Source: Selenomonadaceae bacterium
GTDB lineage: Bacteria; Bacillota; Negativicutes; Selenomonadales; Selenomonadaceae
Reading direction: 5' to 3'
DNA length: 6,039 nt
NCBI GenBank assembly: GCA_017445435.1
Contig: JAFSUE010000332.1
Coordinates: 1-6,039 of the forward strand
This document shows, piece by piece, positions 6,020-6,039 of this stretch. Made by a program: the position numbers and the translations under genes. The notes under the pieces were generated by a model. That model was not told where the DNA came from, made no database searches, and saw nothing but the letters and a program-made list of their open reading frames with translations. Every line of letters begins with the position of its first letter. The stretch's first letter is position 1.

Positions 6020-6039
6020 AAAAAAATTTTTCTTTTATC

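Noticed and set aside
1..6039. CRISPR array, tRNA/rRNA, insertion sequence or attachment site
   Set aside because: No spaced direct repeats, cloverleaf, transposase or terminal inverted repeats were seen on either strand.

Overview
All seven genes in this window lie on the minus strand, so biological order runs from high to low coordinates. The sequence is AT-rich, has strong GGAGG-type ribosome binding sites, uses some GTG and TTG starts, and carries a ferredoxin-dependent 2-oxoacid oxidoreductase. This suggests a low-GC strict anaerobe of Firmicutes type. A GT10-type glycosyltransferase would suit a member with an outer membrane (Negativicutes-like), but that placement is inference; no marker gene fixes the taxon.

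Region 1 (6007 to 3314) is a tightly packed four-gene cluster in the order ferredoxin subunit, alpha, beta, gamma (korD-korA-korB-korC). Each pair overlaps by 4 bases (ATGA, TTGA, ATGA). The products should form one cytoplasmic complex that oxidatively decarboxylates a 2-oxoacid, most likely 2-oxoglutarate, to its acyl-CoA while reducing ferredoxin. The promoter lies beyond the window.

Region 2 (3300 to 1507) follows korC after only 13 bases. It is a 597-residue glycosyltransferase with three apparent modules: an N-terminal alpha/beta domain, a divergent DUF1919-like domain and a C-terminal GT10 (alpha-1,3-fucosyltransferase family) domain. It has a GTG start. At codons 42-45 it carries an uninterrupted run of nine G, and either a one-base gain or a one-base loss leads to a stop within a few codons. 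This is the classic layout of a phase-variable (on/off) surface-glycan gene and is the most interesting feature of the window. A hairpin plus T-tract terminator (1424-1456) ends this transcription unit.

Region 3 (1423 to 1) is a second unit: a 96-residue helical protein of unknown function, a 177-residue single-span membrane protein of unknown function that starts at the base after the first gene's stop codon, and a YigZ/IMPACT-family gene cut off by the left edge of the window. The 187-base gap at 1320-1506 holds the terminator and presumably the promoter of this second unit. No RNA genes, insertion sequences or CRISPR arrays were seen.
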